A stretch of 37,655 nt of DNA from Synechococcus sp. UW105 (GTDB lineage Bacteria; Cyanobacteriota; Cyanobacteriia; PCC-6307; Cyanobiaceae): positions 1 through 37,655 of the forward strand of contig NZ_UCNN01000024.1 in NCBI RefSeq assembly GCF_900473935.1, read 5' to 3'. Of this stretch, positions 9,438-17,807 are shown piece after piece. How positions within the stretch are numbered: the stretch's first letter is position 1; each line of letters opens with the position of its first letter. The notes beneath the pieces were generated by a model. It had not been told where the DNA came from. It saw only the letters and a program-made list of their open reading frames with translations, and searched no databases. Made by a program: the position numbers and the translations under genes.

Positions 9438-9860
9438 TCAGAGCTCCAGCCAGTTTTTTACTTTCATGAGTGCTGGCCAGCCCGGTTTACGAACCAGCCC
9501 GTCGGCGATGGATGCCTGCAATTCTTGGTTGACCTCCGGCGCTACGGCCAGGATTTGCTGCACCACCTGCACATGATCGCGTACGCCCTTGGCCTTGGTT
9601 TCCAGCATTGCCAGGCTCAGGTTGATGCGGGCCTGGGGGTCCTGACCATTCAGTTTCACGGCCAAACGGGCCGATCGCAGCGCTTCTTCTGGCTGATCGC
9701 AGAGCAATTGCAGCCAGGCCAGGCAAGTCCACCCCGCCGATTGGCGTGGGGCGGCGTTGGTGATGGTGATGAAGTCCTCAAGCACTTCAGTGGCTGGAGC
9801 ACCGTCTTGGTAGCGGGCCATTGCCTGTTCAAACAGGCTTTCATCGTTCGCTTCGGTCAC
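9438..9860 (-). CDS. Small TPR-repeat protein
   Basis: A 140-residue soluble protein made mostly of helical TPR-like pairs. One clear unit reads AGWTCLAWLQLLCDQPEEALR, followed by AVKLNGQDPQARINLSLAMLE. It is probably a protein-protein interaction module; the partner is unknown. GTG at 9860 was chosen because no in-frame ATG lies near. It is 46 bases downstream of the A-type Fe-S carrier gene and directly abuts the LpxB-like gene, so it is likely cotranscribed with both. Confidence 0.8.
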   Translation of the reverse strand: MTEANDESLFEQAMARYQDGAPATEVLEDFITITNAAPRQSAGWTCLAWLQLLCDQPEEALRSARLAVKLNGQDPQARINLSLAMLETKAKGVRDHVQVVQQILAVAPEVNQELQASIADGLVRKPGWPALMKVKNWLEL

Positions 9861-9906
9861 CGTTCCGCTGGCGTCTGCAATGCCATCAGATTCCCATGCA
9901 GCCGGT

Positions 9907-10314
9907 TCAGACTGCGAAGGAACTTCCGCAGCCGCAGGTCTGGCTGGCGTTGGGGTTGGTGAAGTTGAACCCGCCGCCGATCAGTGCTGTGCTGAAGTCC
10001 AGCTGCATTCCGTAGATGTAGAGCAGGCTCTTGGGGTCACACACCACTTGAAACGCTGCACCATCTGTGGCGTTGTAGTCATACACCTCATCCCCTTCCT
10101 CGATCTCGGAACTGGGAACGAAATCCATCGTGTAGCTCATGCCGCTGCAGCCACCTGAGCGAACGCCGACCCGCAGCACCTGGTTTTGGCCCTGTTCGTT
10201 GCAGAGCTTGGCCAGCTGCTGCATGGCTGGATCGGTGATTTGGATGCCTTTGCCGTCCTTAGCGGTATGGGCGATGGTCTCTGTGGTGCCAGCAGGAGGG
10301 ACGGATGCGGTCAT
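9907..10314 (-). CDS. A-type iron-sulfur cluster carrier (IscA/SufA/HesB family)
   Basis: A 135-residue protein with the three invariant cysteines of A-type Fe-S carriers: Cys56 in SGGCSGMSY, and Cys127 and Cys129 in the C-terminal TCGCGSSF. These bind iron or a [2Fe-2S]/[4Fe-4S] cluster for delivery to apoproteins. The N-terminal ~20 residues are a flexible Thr/Ala-rich extension. The sequence alone does not separate SufA from IscA, and no suf operon is in view, so no symbol is given. ATG at 10314; the gene is divergent from crtQ with 84 bases between the two starts. Confidence 0.93.
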   Translation of the reverse strand: MTASVPPAGTTETIAHTAKDGKGIQITDPAMQQLAKLCNEQGQNQVLRVGVRSGGCSGMSYTMDFVPSSEIEEGDEVYDYNATDGAAFQVVCDPKSLLYIYGMQLDFSTALIGGGFNFTNPNASQTCGCGSSFAV

Positions 10315-10398
10315 GGAGGTGGGATCAGTCCGGTCTCCGTACTGTATGAAGGCTCGTTCATGGCTGCCGAATTCATAGAGTCAGTTCGTTGTTGGCGG

Positions 10399-11880
10399 AT
10401 GCAGCCGGTGCGGGTCGCGATCGTGGGTGCGGGTCTTGCCGGATTGTCGGCTGCTGTTGATCTGGTGGATGCCGGCCATCAGGTGGATTTGTACGAAGCC
10501 AGGCCATTCATGGGCGGCAAGGTTGGCAGTTGGGAGGACGACGACGGCAATCACATCGAGATGGGCTTGCACGTTTTTTTCTTCAACTACGCCAATCTTT
10601 TTGCTCTGATGCGGAAGGTTGGCGCCATCCAAAATCTGCTGCCGAAGGACCACACCCACCTCTTTTGCAACCGCGGCGGCGATCTGCGCGAGCTCGATTT
10701 TCGCTTTGCTCTTGGTGCGCCTTTCAATGGGCTGAAGGCGTTTTTCACCACCCCCCAGCTCACCTGGATCGACAAACTGCGCAATGCCTTGGCCCTCGGA
10801 ACGAGCCCGATCGTTCGCGGTCTGGTGGATTACGAGGGCGCGATGCGCACGATCCGGGCGCTTGATTCAGTCAGCTTCCAGGATTGGTTTGTGGGCCACG
10901 GCGGCAGTCTGGAGAGCATCCGTCGCATGTGGAATCCGATCGCCTATGCGCTCGGGTTCATTGACTGTGAAGCGATCTCGGCTCGCTGCATGCTCACCAT
11001 CTTCATGATGTTTGCGGCCAAGACCGAAGCCTCCAAACTCAATCTGCTCAAGGGGTCGCCCCATCGCTGGCTCACCGCTCCGATCTTGGATTACATCCAG
11101 GCCCGTGGCGGCAAGCTTCATCTCCGCCACCGAGTGAAAGAGGTGCAGTTCACCGAGGCCGACACCCCTGAAGTCACAGGACTGATCCTTGGTACCCCCG
11201 AAGGTGAGCGGCAGATCCAGGCTGATGCCTACCTGGCAGCCTGTGATGTTCCGGGTATCCAGAAGCTGCTGCCAAAGGCCTGGCGCCGCTTTCCCCAGTT
11301 CGATGCCATTCACAACCTGGAGGGTGTCCCGGTCGCCACTGTTCAGCTCCGCTACGACGGTTGGGTGACGGAACTAGGGGACGGTGCGCAGGAGGAGAAA
11401 CGTCGCCGCGACCTCGCGACCCCCGCAGGTCTGAATAACTTGCTCTATACCGCTGATGCTGATTTCAGCTGCTTTGCTGATCTGGCACTGGCGAGCCCTG
11501 AGGACTACCGCAAGCCTGAACTTGGTTCCTTACTGCAGTGTGTTCTCACCCCCGGAGATCCCTGGATTCCCAAGTCGGTTGACGCCATCGTGGCCCACAC
11601 CGATGCCCAGGTTCGTGAACTCTTTCCCTCCTCCAAAGGCCTCACTTTGGTGTGGAGCAACGTGGTGAAATTGGCTCAGTCGCTTTATCGCGAAGCCCCA
11701 GGGATGGAGCCGTTCCGCCCAGATCAGAGCACACCCATCGGGAATTTCTTCCTGGCGGGTAGCTATACCCGTCAGGACTACATCGACTCGATGGAGGGCG
11801 CCACGATGAGCGGGCATCTTGCTGCCGCTGCCATCCTGGGCCGATCGGCTCGCTTGGCCACCAATGCCGCAGTTGCCTAA
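10399..11880 (+). CDS. crtQ: Zeta-carotene desaturase
   Basis: FAD-dependent desaturase converting 9,9'-di-cis-zeta-carotene towards lycopene in carotenoid synthesis, using plastoquinone as acceptor at the membrane. The product is 493 residues. The N-terminal dinucleotide loop is [10 protein letters not shown] (Gly10-Gly15), followed by [15 protein letters not shown] and [10 protein letters not shown], motifs that mark plant/cyanobacterial-type ZDS (CrtQ) rather than phytoene desaturase or bacterial CrtI. The C-terminal [18 protein letters not shown] is the flavin-binding end. ATG at 10399 places the FAD loop at the usual distance; upstream in-frame ATG (10360) and earlier codons would add unconserved sequence and run into the Fe-S carrier gene on the other strand. 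The SRPBCC gene follows after 8 bases. Confidence 0.93.
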   Translation: MQPVRVAIVGAGLAGLSAAVDLVDAGHQVDLYEARPFMGGKVGSWEDDDGNHIEMGLHVFFFNYANLFALMRKVGAIQNLLPKDHTHLFCNRGGDLRELDFRFALGAPFNGLKAFFTTPQLTWIDKLRNALALGTSPIVRGLVDYEGAMRTIRALDSVSFQDWFVGHGGSLESIRRMWNPIAYALGFIDCEAISARCMLTIFMMFAAKTEASKLNLLKGSPHRWLTAPILDYIQARGGKLHLRHRVKEVQFTEADTPEVTGLILGTPEGERQIQADAYLAACDVPGIQKLLPKAWRRFPQFDAIHNLEGVPVATVQLRYDGWVTELGDGAQEEKRRRDLATPAGLNNLLYTADADFSCFADLALASPEDYRKPELGSLLQCVLTPGDPWIPKSVDAIVAHTDAQVRELFPSSKGLTLVWSNVVKLAQSLYREAPGMEPFRPDQSTPIGNFFLAGSYTRQDYIDSMEGATMSGHLAAAAILGRSARLATNAAVA

Positions 11881-11888
11881 CTGAATCT

Positions 11889-12338
11889 ATGGGACGTTGG
11901 CTTGAACACACCGTCACCACTGACGTGAGGGCTCCCGTCTCCAGGGTGTGGGCGGTGTGGAGTGACCTGGAGGCGATGCCGCATTGGATGCGCTGGATTG
12001 AATCGGTCCAAACTCTTGATGACCCTGATCTCACCGACTGGACCCTCGCGGCTCAGGGATTTCGCTTTCGTTGGAAGGCAAGGATCACCACCCGTGTGGA
12101 GGCTCAGCAGTTGCATTGGGAGTCGGTGGGTGGCTTGCCCACCAAAGGCGCAGTGCGTTTCTATCCAGAGGCTGACGACCGTACCGCCGTCAAACTGAGC
12201 GTTACGTACGAATTGCCGGGGGTCTTGGCACCCCTCATGGAACCGAGCATCTTGGGAGGGATGGTTACCCAGGAACTCCAGGCGAACCTTGACCGATTCC
12301 GGGATCTGGTGGAAAGCGATTACACCGTGTCGGCCTGA
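11889..12338 (+). CDS. SRPBCC (START/polyketide-cyclase fold) protein
   Basis: A 149-residue single-domain protein. VRAPVSRVWAVWSDLEAMPHW is the characteristic opening of the SRPBCC/Polyketide_cyc2 family: a beta strand, then the helices that close a hydrophobic cavity. LPGVLAPLMEPSILGGM precedes the long C-terminal helix. Members bind lipids or other hydrophobic ligands. Being 8 bases after crtQ suggests, without proving, binding or handling of a carotenoid or membrane lipid. Confidence 0.85.
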   Translation: MGRWLEHTVTTDVRAPVSRVWAVWSDLEAMPHWMRWIESVQTLDDPDLTDWTLAAQGFRFRWKARITTRVEAQQLHWESVGGLPTKGAVRFYPEADDRTAVKLSVTYELPGVLAPLMEPSILGGMVTQELQANLDRFRDLVESDYTVSA

Positions 12339-12360
12339 TCAGCTGTCTCGGCAGTTGTTG

Positions 12361-12882
12361 ATGGTGTTGCTCACGGTGCTGGCCGGTTGTGCCAGCCCGG
12401 ATCCTGACGAATCCCTGATGACTCCCAGCAGTCCATTGGGCTCTCCTTCTCCTGCTGTCATGCCCGAGGAGAACCAGATCGCAGCGATTCCTGCAGTCCC
12501 CCCCGCCACGCTGACGCCGCTTCCCACCCCTGCTCAGGTTCAGGACTCTGTGAGCCGGGGACGGGTCGATCCTTTCGCGCCTTTGGCTGGGGGGGCTATT
12601 AGCAATGCCTCGTCCTCTCAGCCCGGTTCGGTGCCGATCAGGCTTCAAGGTGTGCTGTCCGTTGGTGGACAGTTGCAGGCTCTTGTCAGCATTCCGAAGG
12701 ACTCTGGAGCGATCTCCGGAGCGATTTGCGTTGGCCCCTCTGGTCGCTGTGGATCGGAACTCAAGGCGATCCTTCCCCAAGACTGGTCCGTGCTGAGGAT
12801 TGATCTGCAGCGCGGTTGTCTTACCTATGCGGTGGCGGGCAAGGCTCAGGAACCTGTCTGCTTGGTGGAATCCAAGGCCTGA
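12361..12882 (+). CDS. Lipoprotein with PilP-like C-terminal segment
   Basis: The N-terminus is a lipoprotein signal ending in the lipobox LAGC, then a Pro/Ser-rich linker. GRVDPFAPL follows, then IRLQGVLSVGGQLQALV and a short beta-rich domain with three further Cys pairs or singles. The (R)xDPF-P box followed by an L-x-G-V/I strand recalls PilP, the inner-membrane lipoprotein that connects the type IV pilus to its secretin. No pilus gene is nearby, so this is tentative. First ATG is at 12361, but it leaves only nine residues before the lipobox Cys. Upstream in-frame CTG 12343 (MSRQLLMVLLTVLAGC) or TTG 12289 would give a proper basic n-region. The 3' end overlaps hemD by 37 bases. Confidence 0.7.
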   Translation: MVLLTVLAGCASPDPDESLMTPSSPLGSPSPAVMPEENQIAAIPAVPPATLTPLPTPAQVQDSVSRGRVDPFAPLAGGAISNASSSQPGSVPIRLQGVLSVGGQLQALVSIPKDSGAISGAICVGPSGRCGSELKAILPQDWSVLRIDLQRGCLTYAVAGKAQEPVCLVESKA

Positions 12883-13655
12883 ACACAGGCTTGCACCAGT
12901 CCTGGGATGTCATGGGGATCCGCTTCCTGATCGACGCGACCCAGCAGCTCAAGACAGCGTTTGCTGGTCTGCGGACCAATCGACACCACTTTGGCTGTGT
13001 CCAGTCGCGTCAACCATTGGGAGCCGAATCGTGCCTCGAGAAGCTGAGCTGTGTGGATCACGGTCTTGCCACTGCTGAAGGTGAGGGCAGCGACCTCGCC
13101 AGCCTCCAAGGCCGCCGCCGCATCATTCGGGATGCTTTCAGGACAGCGGGACTCGTAGGCCGCCACCTCGACGACCCGTGCGCCTGCTTCCCCGAAGGCT
13201 TCTGCCAGCAAGGTGCGCCCGCCGCTCTGTACACGCGGGATCAGCAACCTCAGCCCCCAGCCAGATATCGGGAAATGTTCGATCAGGCTGTCAGCAACGA
13301 AGTTGGGTGGCACGAAGTCCGCCTCCGCACCCAGCCCTTCCAGTCTTGCGGCGGTCTTGCGCCCCACGGCGGCAAGTCTGAGGCTGCTGGGTCGTCCAGA
13401 CAGACTTCCCCCCTGCCTCTGCAGTCGTTCCTCCACCGCGTTCACTCCATTGGCGCTGGAAAACACCAGCCAGTGGAATTCATCCAGTTCGGCCAGAGCG
13501 TCGTCGAGCGGTCCCCACTCATCCGGTGGTCCGATCACCAGGGCGGGAAGGTCGATCACGCTGGCTCCGAGTGCTTCCATGAGCCGGCGCCCTTCGCCCT
13601 GCTGCTCCTGGGCTCGGGTGAGAACCACCGTGCGGCCTTGCAGTGGCAAGCTCAT
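12846..13655 (-). CDS. hemD: Uroporphyrinogen-III synthase
   Basis: Cyclises hydroxymethylbilane to uroporphyrinogen III, the precursor of chlorophyll, haem, phycobilins and B12. The 269-residue protein has the two-lobe HemD layout: GRTVVLTRAQEQ at the start, WLVFSSANGVNAVEERL in lobe one, and AALTFSSGKTVIHTAQLL with VVSIGPQTSKRCLEL in lobe two. These are the conserved segments of a family that diverges fast. ATG at 13655 overlaps the stop of the GT2-TPR gene (ATGA), so it is translated from the same message. The 3' end is antisense to the last 37 bases of the lipoprotein gene. Confidence 0.92.
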   Translation of the reverse strand: MSLPLQGRTVVLTRAQEQQGEGRRLMEALGASVIDLPALVIGPPDEWGPLDDALAELDEFHWLVFSSANGVNAVEERLQRQGGSLSGRPSSLRLAAVGRKTAARLEGLGAEADFVPPNFVADSLIEHFPISGWGLRLLIPRVQSGGRTLLAEAFGEAGARVVEVAAYESRCPESIPNDAAAALEAGEVAALTFSSGKTVIHTAQLLEARFGSQWLTRLDTAKVVSIGPQTSKRCLELLGRVDQEADPHDIPGLVQACVQALDSTKQTGS

Positions 13656-14860
13656 CGACCGGCCTCGTTCAGTTTCACCAGACCCTCCACCTGGCTGCGC
13701 AATGCCTTGGCTTCGTTGTTGCGCCCCTGGGCTTCCAGCAGATCTAGGGCGATCCGGAAGCCGTTGCGGGCTCCATCGATGTCGCCGCCCATCAGCAGTG
13801 CCACCGCCAAATTTTGATGGCATTCAGGGTGGTTGGGATGGCGCTGAATCGCCTTGGTATAGGCGTTGATGGCCGCGGCGATGTCGCCTAGGCGCCTTTG
13901 CATGAGGCCGAGGTTGTACCAGCCAAGGGCCACTTCCGGAGCCTGTTCAGTGGCGGTGGTGGTGAGCTTGATCGCCTCCTCCAATTGGTTGGTTTCCATC
14001 AGCAGCACCGCCAGGTTGAGGCGTGCCCCAAGGTTGAGACGGGGCTCCATCGGCAGATCTAGCGCTTGCTGGTAAGTGGCGATGGCGGTGGTGGGATCAT
14101 CGTCGCGCTGCGCCATGGCGAGATGGAGCAGTAGCTCATACCGCTCTGCAGTGCGATCCATGCTTTCCCCCAGGGATGCGAGGCCCTGATGCAGCAGAGC
14201 GACGCCTCGATCTCGGTTCCCTGCAGTCACCTCAAGGGCGCCCAGCTTGGCGCAGGCATAGGGATCACCAGGCTGCTCGCTCAGCCATTGCTCCATGGCT
14301 TGTTGGAGCCGCTGGGCCTTGTCACTGCCCTGGAGAAGCTCGGGGCGATAGCCGTCATGGAGCAGTGCTGGGGCGCTGCAGTTGACGATGCGCCACTGGG
14401 GCTCATCGCGGAGTAGGGCCTCGACGCTGTCGTCGATCATTGAGTGGTACGGACGGCTCCACCGCAGGCGTGGATGACGGCGGAACAGCCGGCTGACACT
14501 CGAATAAGGGGCCATGGCCGCACCCCTCTCGTAGCGCAGCAAATTGATCACCAGCACATCGGGCTGGGTCATCAGTTCCTGCAGGGCGGGGATGGCCTCG
14601 GGTAGGAGCTGTTCATCCGCATCCAAGACCAGCACCCAGTCGCCTTTTACGTGCTCCAGTGCCGCATTGCGTGCGGGTGCGAAATCTCCTGGCCAGGGCA
14701 TGTGTTCCACCCGTGCGCCGGCGGCCTCGGCCCGCTGCACGGTGTCATCCGTTGAGCCGGTGTCGACCACCACCATCTCGTTGGCTAGACCCCGAACCGA
14801 GGCCAGACAGGCCTCGATCCGATCGGCCTCATCGCGCACGATCATCGAGAGGCTGAGCAT
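13652..14860 (-). CDS. Family 2 glycosyltransferase with C-terminal TPR repeats
   Basis: A 402-residue protein. The N-terminal GT-A domain begins LSLSMIVRDEADRIEACL, with VVDTGSTDDT in the nucleotide-binding loop and the metal-binding DAD at 80-82 (VLVLDADEQLL). From about residue 200 the sequence is TPR repeats, for example ALGWYNLGLMQRRLGDIAAAI. This GT2-TPR architecture occurs in enzymes that glycosylate proteins (SunS-like) as well as in cell-surface enzymes; the acceptor is unknown. It lies 70 bases after the GH3 gene and is coupled to hemD. Confidence 0.88.
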   Translation of the reverse strand: MLSLSMIVRDEADRIEACLASVRGLANEMVVVDTGSTDDTVQRAEAAGARVEHMPWPGDFAPARNAALEHVKGDWVLVLDADEQLLPEAIPALQELMTQPDVLVINLLRYERGAAMAPYSSVSRLFRRHPRLRWSRPYHSMIDDSVEALLRDEPQWRIVNCSAPALLHDGYRPELLQGSDKAQRLQQAMEQWLSEQPGDPYACAKLGALEVTAGNRDRGVALLHQGLASLGESMDRTAERYELLLHLAMAQRDDDPTTAIATYQQALDLPMEPRLNLGARLNLAVLLMETNQLEEAIKLTTTATEQAPEVALGWYNLGLMQRRLGDIAAAINAYTKAIQRHPNHPECHQNLAVALLMGGDIDGARNGFRIALDLLEAQGRNNEAKALRSQVEGLVKLNEAGR

Positions 14861-14930
14861 GGAGGCTTCACGGTTCGCGCTGAGGCTACGGCCCTCGCCT
14901 TGGCTCTGCTGCGTTTGCTGTGGCTGAATC

Positions 14931-16610
14931 TCAGTCGGTGAAACCCTGCCCTGCCCCTGTGCCCGTGGCCTCAGGCTGTGTGATCAGACGACTCAGGGCG
15001 GAGTGCTGGGCATCGGGCATTTGGCCTGGGCTGTAGGCGGCCGGAATGCCGGCCTCAAGCCTCGCGCGCAAGGCCTCCCAGCTGTATGGACTTCCGTAGA
15101 TCACAACCCCGGCAAGCCGACCTGCGCGTTGTAGCTGGGCGAGGGCATCCCCCCAGGGTTCTTGTTTGTCACGACCGCCTCGGAAGGGATTACCGCGCAG
15201 AAACAGTTGCACCAGCACAGGTCCGTCCCCCAGTCGCTCCAGCGCCAGAGGGGAAGAGGGCTGGTCGTCCCGCCAGATTGACACCGCCATCGGGTGGATG
15301 ATCAACGGACTGAAGCCTGCTCGTTCAGGCAGCAGGAGGGCTGGAGCCGTGGCATGGAGTTGAGGGCAGGGCAGCACCCCATCCACCCGGATCAGATTGA
15401 TGCCCTTGCCTGCCGCTGCAGCCTGGATGCGACCCCCGTTGGTCTGGCAGGTCAGCTCCACGAGTTCGGTGCTGAGCGCGCGTTCTGTTGGGCTTTCCTG
15501 TGCCAGGAGCTGGTGGGTGGCTTGCTCGCTGCGTTGTTGTTCAGGAGCTGCAGTGTTGATGCGCTGTAAGGCCTTCTGCCGTCTTCCCAAACTGGCATCG
15601 AGCTGCTGCCAAGGGATCCGTCCGGAGCGCAGGCCAGAGCAGATCGCTTTGATCGCCGCGTCGGCGTCCTCAGGCATGAGGATTAAATCAGCCCCTGCCT
15701 CGAAGGCGAGACGTGCTGCCTCACCGGGGCTGTAGTGCTTTCTGATCGCCTCCATCACCAGGGCATCGGTGACGATCAGGCCTTCAAAGCCAAGCTCTTG
15801 CCGCAGCAGTCCACTGAGGACCGGCTTCGAGAGGGTGGCAGGCCGTGTGGGATCAAGCGCAGGGATTTCCAGATGGGCAGTCATCACGCTGTCGATACCC
15901 GCAGCGATGCTTGTCCGAAAGGGCAACAGTTCGATCCGCTCGAGCCGTTCCCTGTCATGCAGGAGCACCGGGAGCTGCAGATGCGAATCCACCGCAGTGT
16001 CCCCATGGCCCGGGAAGTGCTTGGCACACCCCAGCACTCCCTCCCTGCTGAGGCCACGTTGGAAGGCGAGTGTGAGCTTTGAGACTGTCGTTGGGTCGTT
16101 CCCCCAGGCCCGCACATTGATCACTGGATTGTCCGGGTTGTTGTTGACATCCACGACTGGTGCCAACACCCAGTTCAGGCCGCACTGGCGGGCCTGTCGG
16201 CCTGTGCAGGCGCCGTAATGCTCTGCGAGGGTCTCGGCTTGTGCAGGGTCGGAGGCATACAGGCTGGAGAGGGCCATCGGAGGCACGAGCCATGAGGCTC
16301 CTTCAAATCGCTGGCCGACCCCCTCTTCGACATCGGCGCAGAGCAGGAGCGGCCGGCCGGCCCAATCACGCAGCTGCAGGCAGCGCTGCTGCAGTTCCAC
16401 GCAAGTGCCTCCAAGCAGGATCACACCGCCTACACCCGATTGGAGAAGCCGCTGCAAGTCGGCATTGTTGAGCTCCCAGCGGGGGTAGCGCCGTTGTCGG
16501 TCTCCGGCATGTCCACTGGCCCGAACAACGATCAGGCTTGCTACCCGCCTGTGCAGTTCTTCGTCCGTGAGTGCCTGGCTGCTTGGTGACGGAAACGACC
16601 CCAGCGTCAC
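14931..16610 (-). CDS. Glycoside hydrolase family 3 protein (NagZ-like beta-N-acetylhexosaminidase)
   Basis: A 559-residue protein. The N-terminal ~350 residues form a GH3 TIM barrel. The nucleophile is Asp282 in [11 protein letters not shown], and [11 protein letters not shown] (His198, His202, Asp204) is the loop that supplies the acid/base His/Asp pair in NagZ-type enzymes. NagZ removes GlcNAc from muropeptides during peptidoglycan recycling. The family norm is about 340 residues, so the last ~210 form an extra domain I cannot name. No signal peptide is evident, suggesting cytoplasmic action. GTG at 16610 overlaps the rbfA stop (GTGA), and no ATG is available. Confidence 0.9.
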   Translation of the reverse strand: MTLGSFPSPSSQALTDEELHRRVASLIVVRASGHAGDRQRRYPRWELNNADLQRLLQSGVGGVILLGGTCVELQQRCLQLRDWAGRPLLLCADVEEGVGQRFEGASWLVPPMALSSLYASDPAQAETLAEHYGACTGRQARQCGLNWVLAPVVDVNNNPDNPVINVRAWGNDPTTVSKLTLAFQRGLSREGVLGCAKHFPGHGDTAVDSHLQLPVLLHDRERLERIELLPFRTSIAAGIDSVMTAHLEIPALDPTRPATLSKPVLSGLLRQELGFEGLIVTDALVMEAIRKHYSPGEAARLAFEAGADLILMPEDADAAIKAICSGLRSGRIPWQQLDASLGRRQKALQRINTAAPEQQRSEQATHQLLAQESPTERALSTELVELTCQTNGGRIQAAAAGKGINLIRVDGVLPCPQLHATAPALLLPERAGFSPLIIHPMAVSIWRDDQPSSPLALERLGDGPVLVQLFLRGNPFRGGRDKQEPWGDALAQLQRAGRLAGVVIYGSPYSWEALRARLEAGIPAAYSPGQMPDAQHSALSRLITQPEATGTGAGQGFTD

Positions 16611-17032
16611 GATGCTCCTTGCTCGGCTCCGCTTTCGGGGTCTGCATCACTGCCGGCTGGGATCGCGCCGCGTTCTCCCCGTTCCTCCTCAAGGCGGTTG
16701 AGCAGATTGAGAACGGTGGTTCCCTTCTCGATTCCACGATCCAGCTGGAAAACGACCTCCGGCGCACGGCGCATCTGCAGGCGTCGCCCCAGTTCTCCGC
16801 GTAGGTAGCCGCTGGCGGCCTGAAGGCCTTCGAGCACCTGCTGTCGCTGCTGCTCCTCGCCGTAGATGCTCACGAAGATTTTGCAGTGCTGGAGATCACC
16901 GCTCACTTCCACTTCGGTGATGCTCACCATCCCTTGATGCACGCGCTCATCGCGGATCCCATGGATAAGCAGTTCGCTTGTTTCGCGTCTGATCAGGGCC
17001 GCGACCCGCTCCACTCGCCGTCCCGGTGCCAT
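16607..17032 (-). CDS. rbfA: 30S ribosome-binding factor A
   Basis: RbfA helps mature the 30S subunit and process the 5' end of 16S rRNA, and is needed at low temperature in bacteria. The product is 141 residues. [17 protein letters not shown] opens the KH-like domain; [20 protein letters not shown] and a [13 protein letters not shown]-like segment (read [18 protein letters not shown]) follow. The last ~20 residues are an acidic, Gly-rich tail. ATG at 17032 is preferred; an in-frame TTG at 17038 would add two residues. It is 6 bases downstream of DUF751 and overlaps the GH3 start. Confidence 0.93.
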   Translation of the reverse strand: MAPGRRVERVAALIRRETSELLIHGIRDERVHQGMVSITEVEVSGDLQHCKIFVSIYGEEQQRQQVLEGLQAASGYLRGELGRRLQMRRAPEVVFQLDRGIEKGTTVLNLLNRLEEERGERGAIPAGSDADPESGAEQGAS

Positions 17033-17038
17033 GGCCAA

Positions 17039-17245
17039 TCAAGCCAGAGGTGATGGCGTCACCATGGCACGGAGCACCAGGCTCAGGCTGATCATGCCGC
17101 TGATCAGGGCACCGATGAGGGCCACGGCGGTGACCGGATTGCTGCGGCGCCGTGCCAAGGGTTCGGCGACAGAATTCAGGACTCCCAGCCCGAAGGCGAT
17201 CAGGTAACGCGGATAGCGCGTCACATTGACGAAAAAATCTCTCAT
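17039..17245 (-). CDS. DUF751 (Ycf33-like) small membrane protein
   Basis: A 68-residue protein starting MRDFFVNVTRYPRYLIAF, a recognisable opening of the DUF751/Ycf33 family shared by cyanobacteria and some algal plastids. It has two hydrophobic stretches (about 13-27 and 40-58). No function is established. It is the first gene of the - strand run DUF751, rbfA, GH3, GT2-TPR, hemD, so the operon promoter should lie upstream of 17245 in the noncoding gap. Confidence 0.85.
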   Translation of the reverse strand: MRDFFVNVTRYPRYLIAFGLGVLNSVAEPLARRRSNPVTAVALIGALISGMISLSLVLRAMVTPSPLA

Positions 17246-17807
17246 GGTCAGTTATTGCAGTCGGTTTGGCTGGGTGGAATGAACGTGGGCAAGTCTTGGC
17301 TGAGGGCTGGCATGCCCAGGACAAAGCGCGCGAGACGGAAGCAACAAGGTGCTGAACCGAATTTTAGGGCGTTCAAATGACGCATGAGTTGCTCGAGAAA
17401 CGAGATGAATCGATGTGATGTCAGGCCTTTTGGGGAGGCCTTGACATGACGAATGGGAAAAGGCTTGCCCAGCAGTGTCATGGATGGCAATGCATGGGTT
17501 GGTCACTCCCAAGCTGCTCTGAGGGTTGGATCTTTCAACTGTTGCCGCTTCACTCTCATCCCGGGACAGTTTTCGTGAGGTGAAGAGTCTCAATCTCAAT
17601 CATTTTGTCTTTCAAAAAGATGCATTTGGCTTTGGCAGATTCTTTTGGGGGATGAAACTGCAACTGTCACCTGCTCGGAATTCTTCTCGTTCGGGATCCG
17701 ACTGTGATGTCGCAAACCTTGTCGAGTAGAGACGACAACCTCTCGCAGGGAGATGGCGAAGGTCGGATTCAGATGGCTACCCTTCCGTTCCCTGGTTGGT
17801 GCAGGCC
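17246..17807 (+). other. 562-base intergenic region without a supported gene
   Basis: Lies between the divergent DUF751 and GST genes. It is visibly more A/T-rich than the coding DNA. The small open frames in it (up to 115 codons) lack domain signs, hydrophobic pattern or good starts. It must hold promoters for both flanking transcripts. It contains an interrupted inverted repeat (17418-17447) and a weak 6-bp one (TTGTCG/CGACAA, near 17716-17736). An unannotated small RNA is possible but not shown. Confidence 0.5.
17418..17447. repeat. Interrupted inverted repeat (possible RNA hairpin)
   Basis: ATGTCAGGCCT (17418-17428) can pair with AGGCC-T-TGACAT (17436-17447), giving 11 base pairs with one bulged T and a 7-base loop. 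Neither strand has a T-run after it, so it is not a standard terminator. It sits mid-way in the gap and could be part of a small RNA or a long 5' leader. Confidence 0.5.

Noticed and set aside
10186-10398. N-terminal extension of crtQ
   Set aside because: The frame is open upstream, but it overlaps the Fe-S carrier gene, is unconserved in character, and would move the FAD loop about 70 residues from the N-terminus.
12816-13817. 333-codon + strand open frame opposite hemD
   Set aside because: hemD motifs on the - strand are clear, and this frame has no domain-like sequence.
17252-17599. 115-codon - strand open frame in the intergenic gap
   Set aside because: No domain, no hydrophobic pattern, composition unlike neighbouring genes. 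Kept as noncoding.
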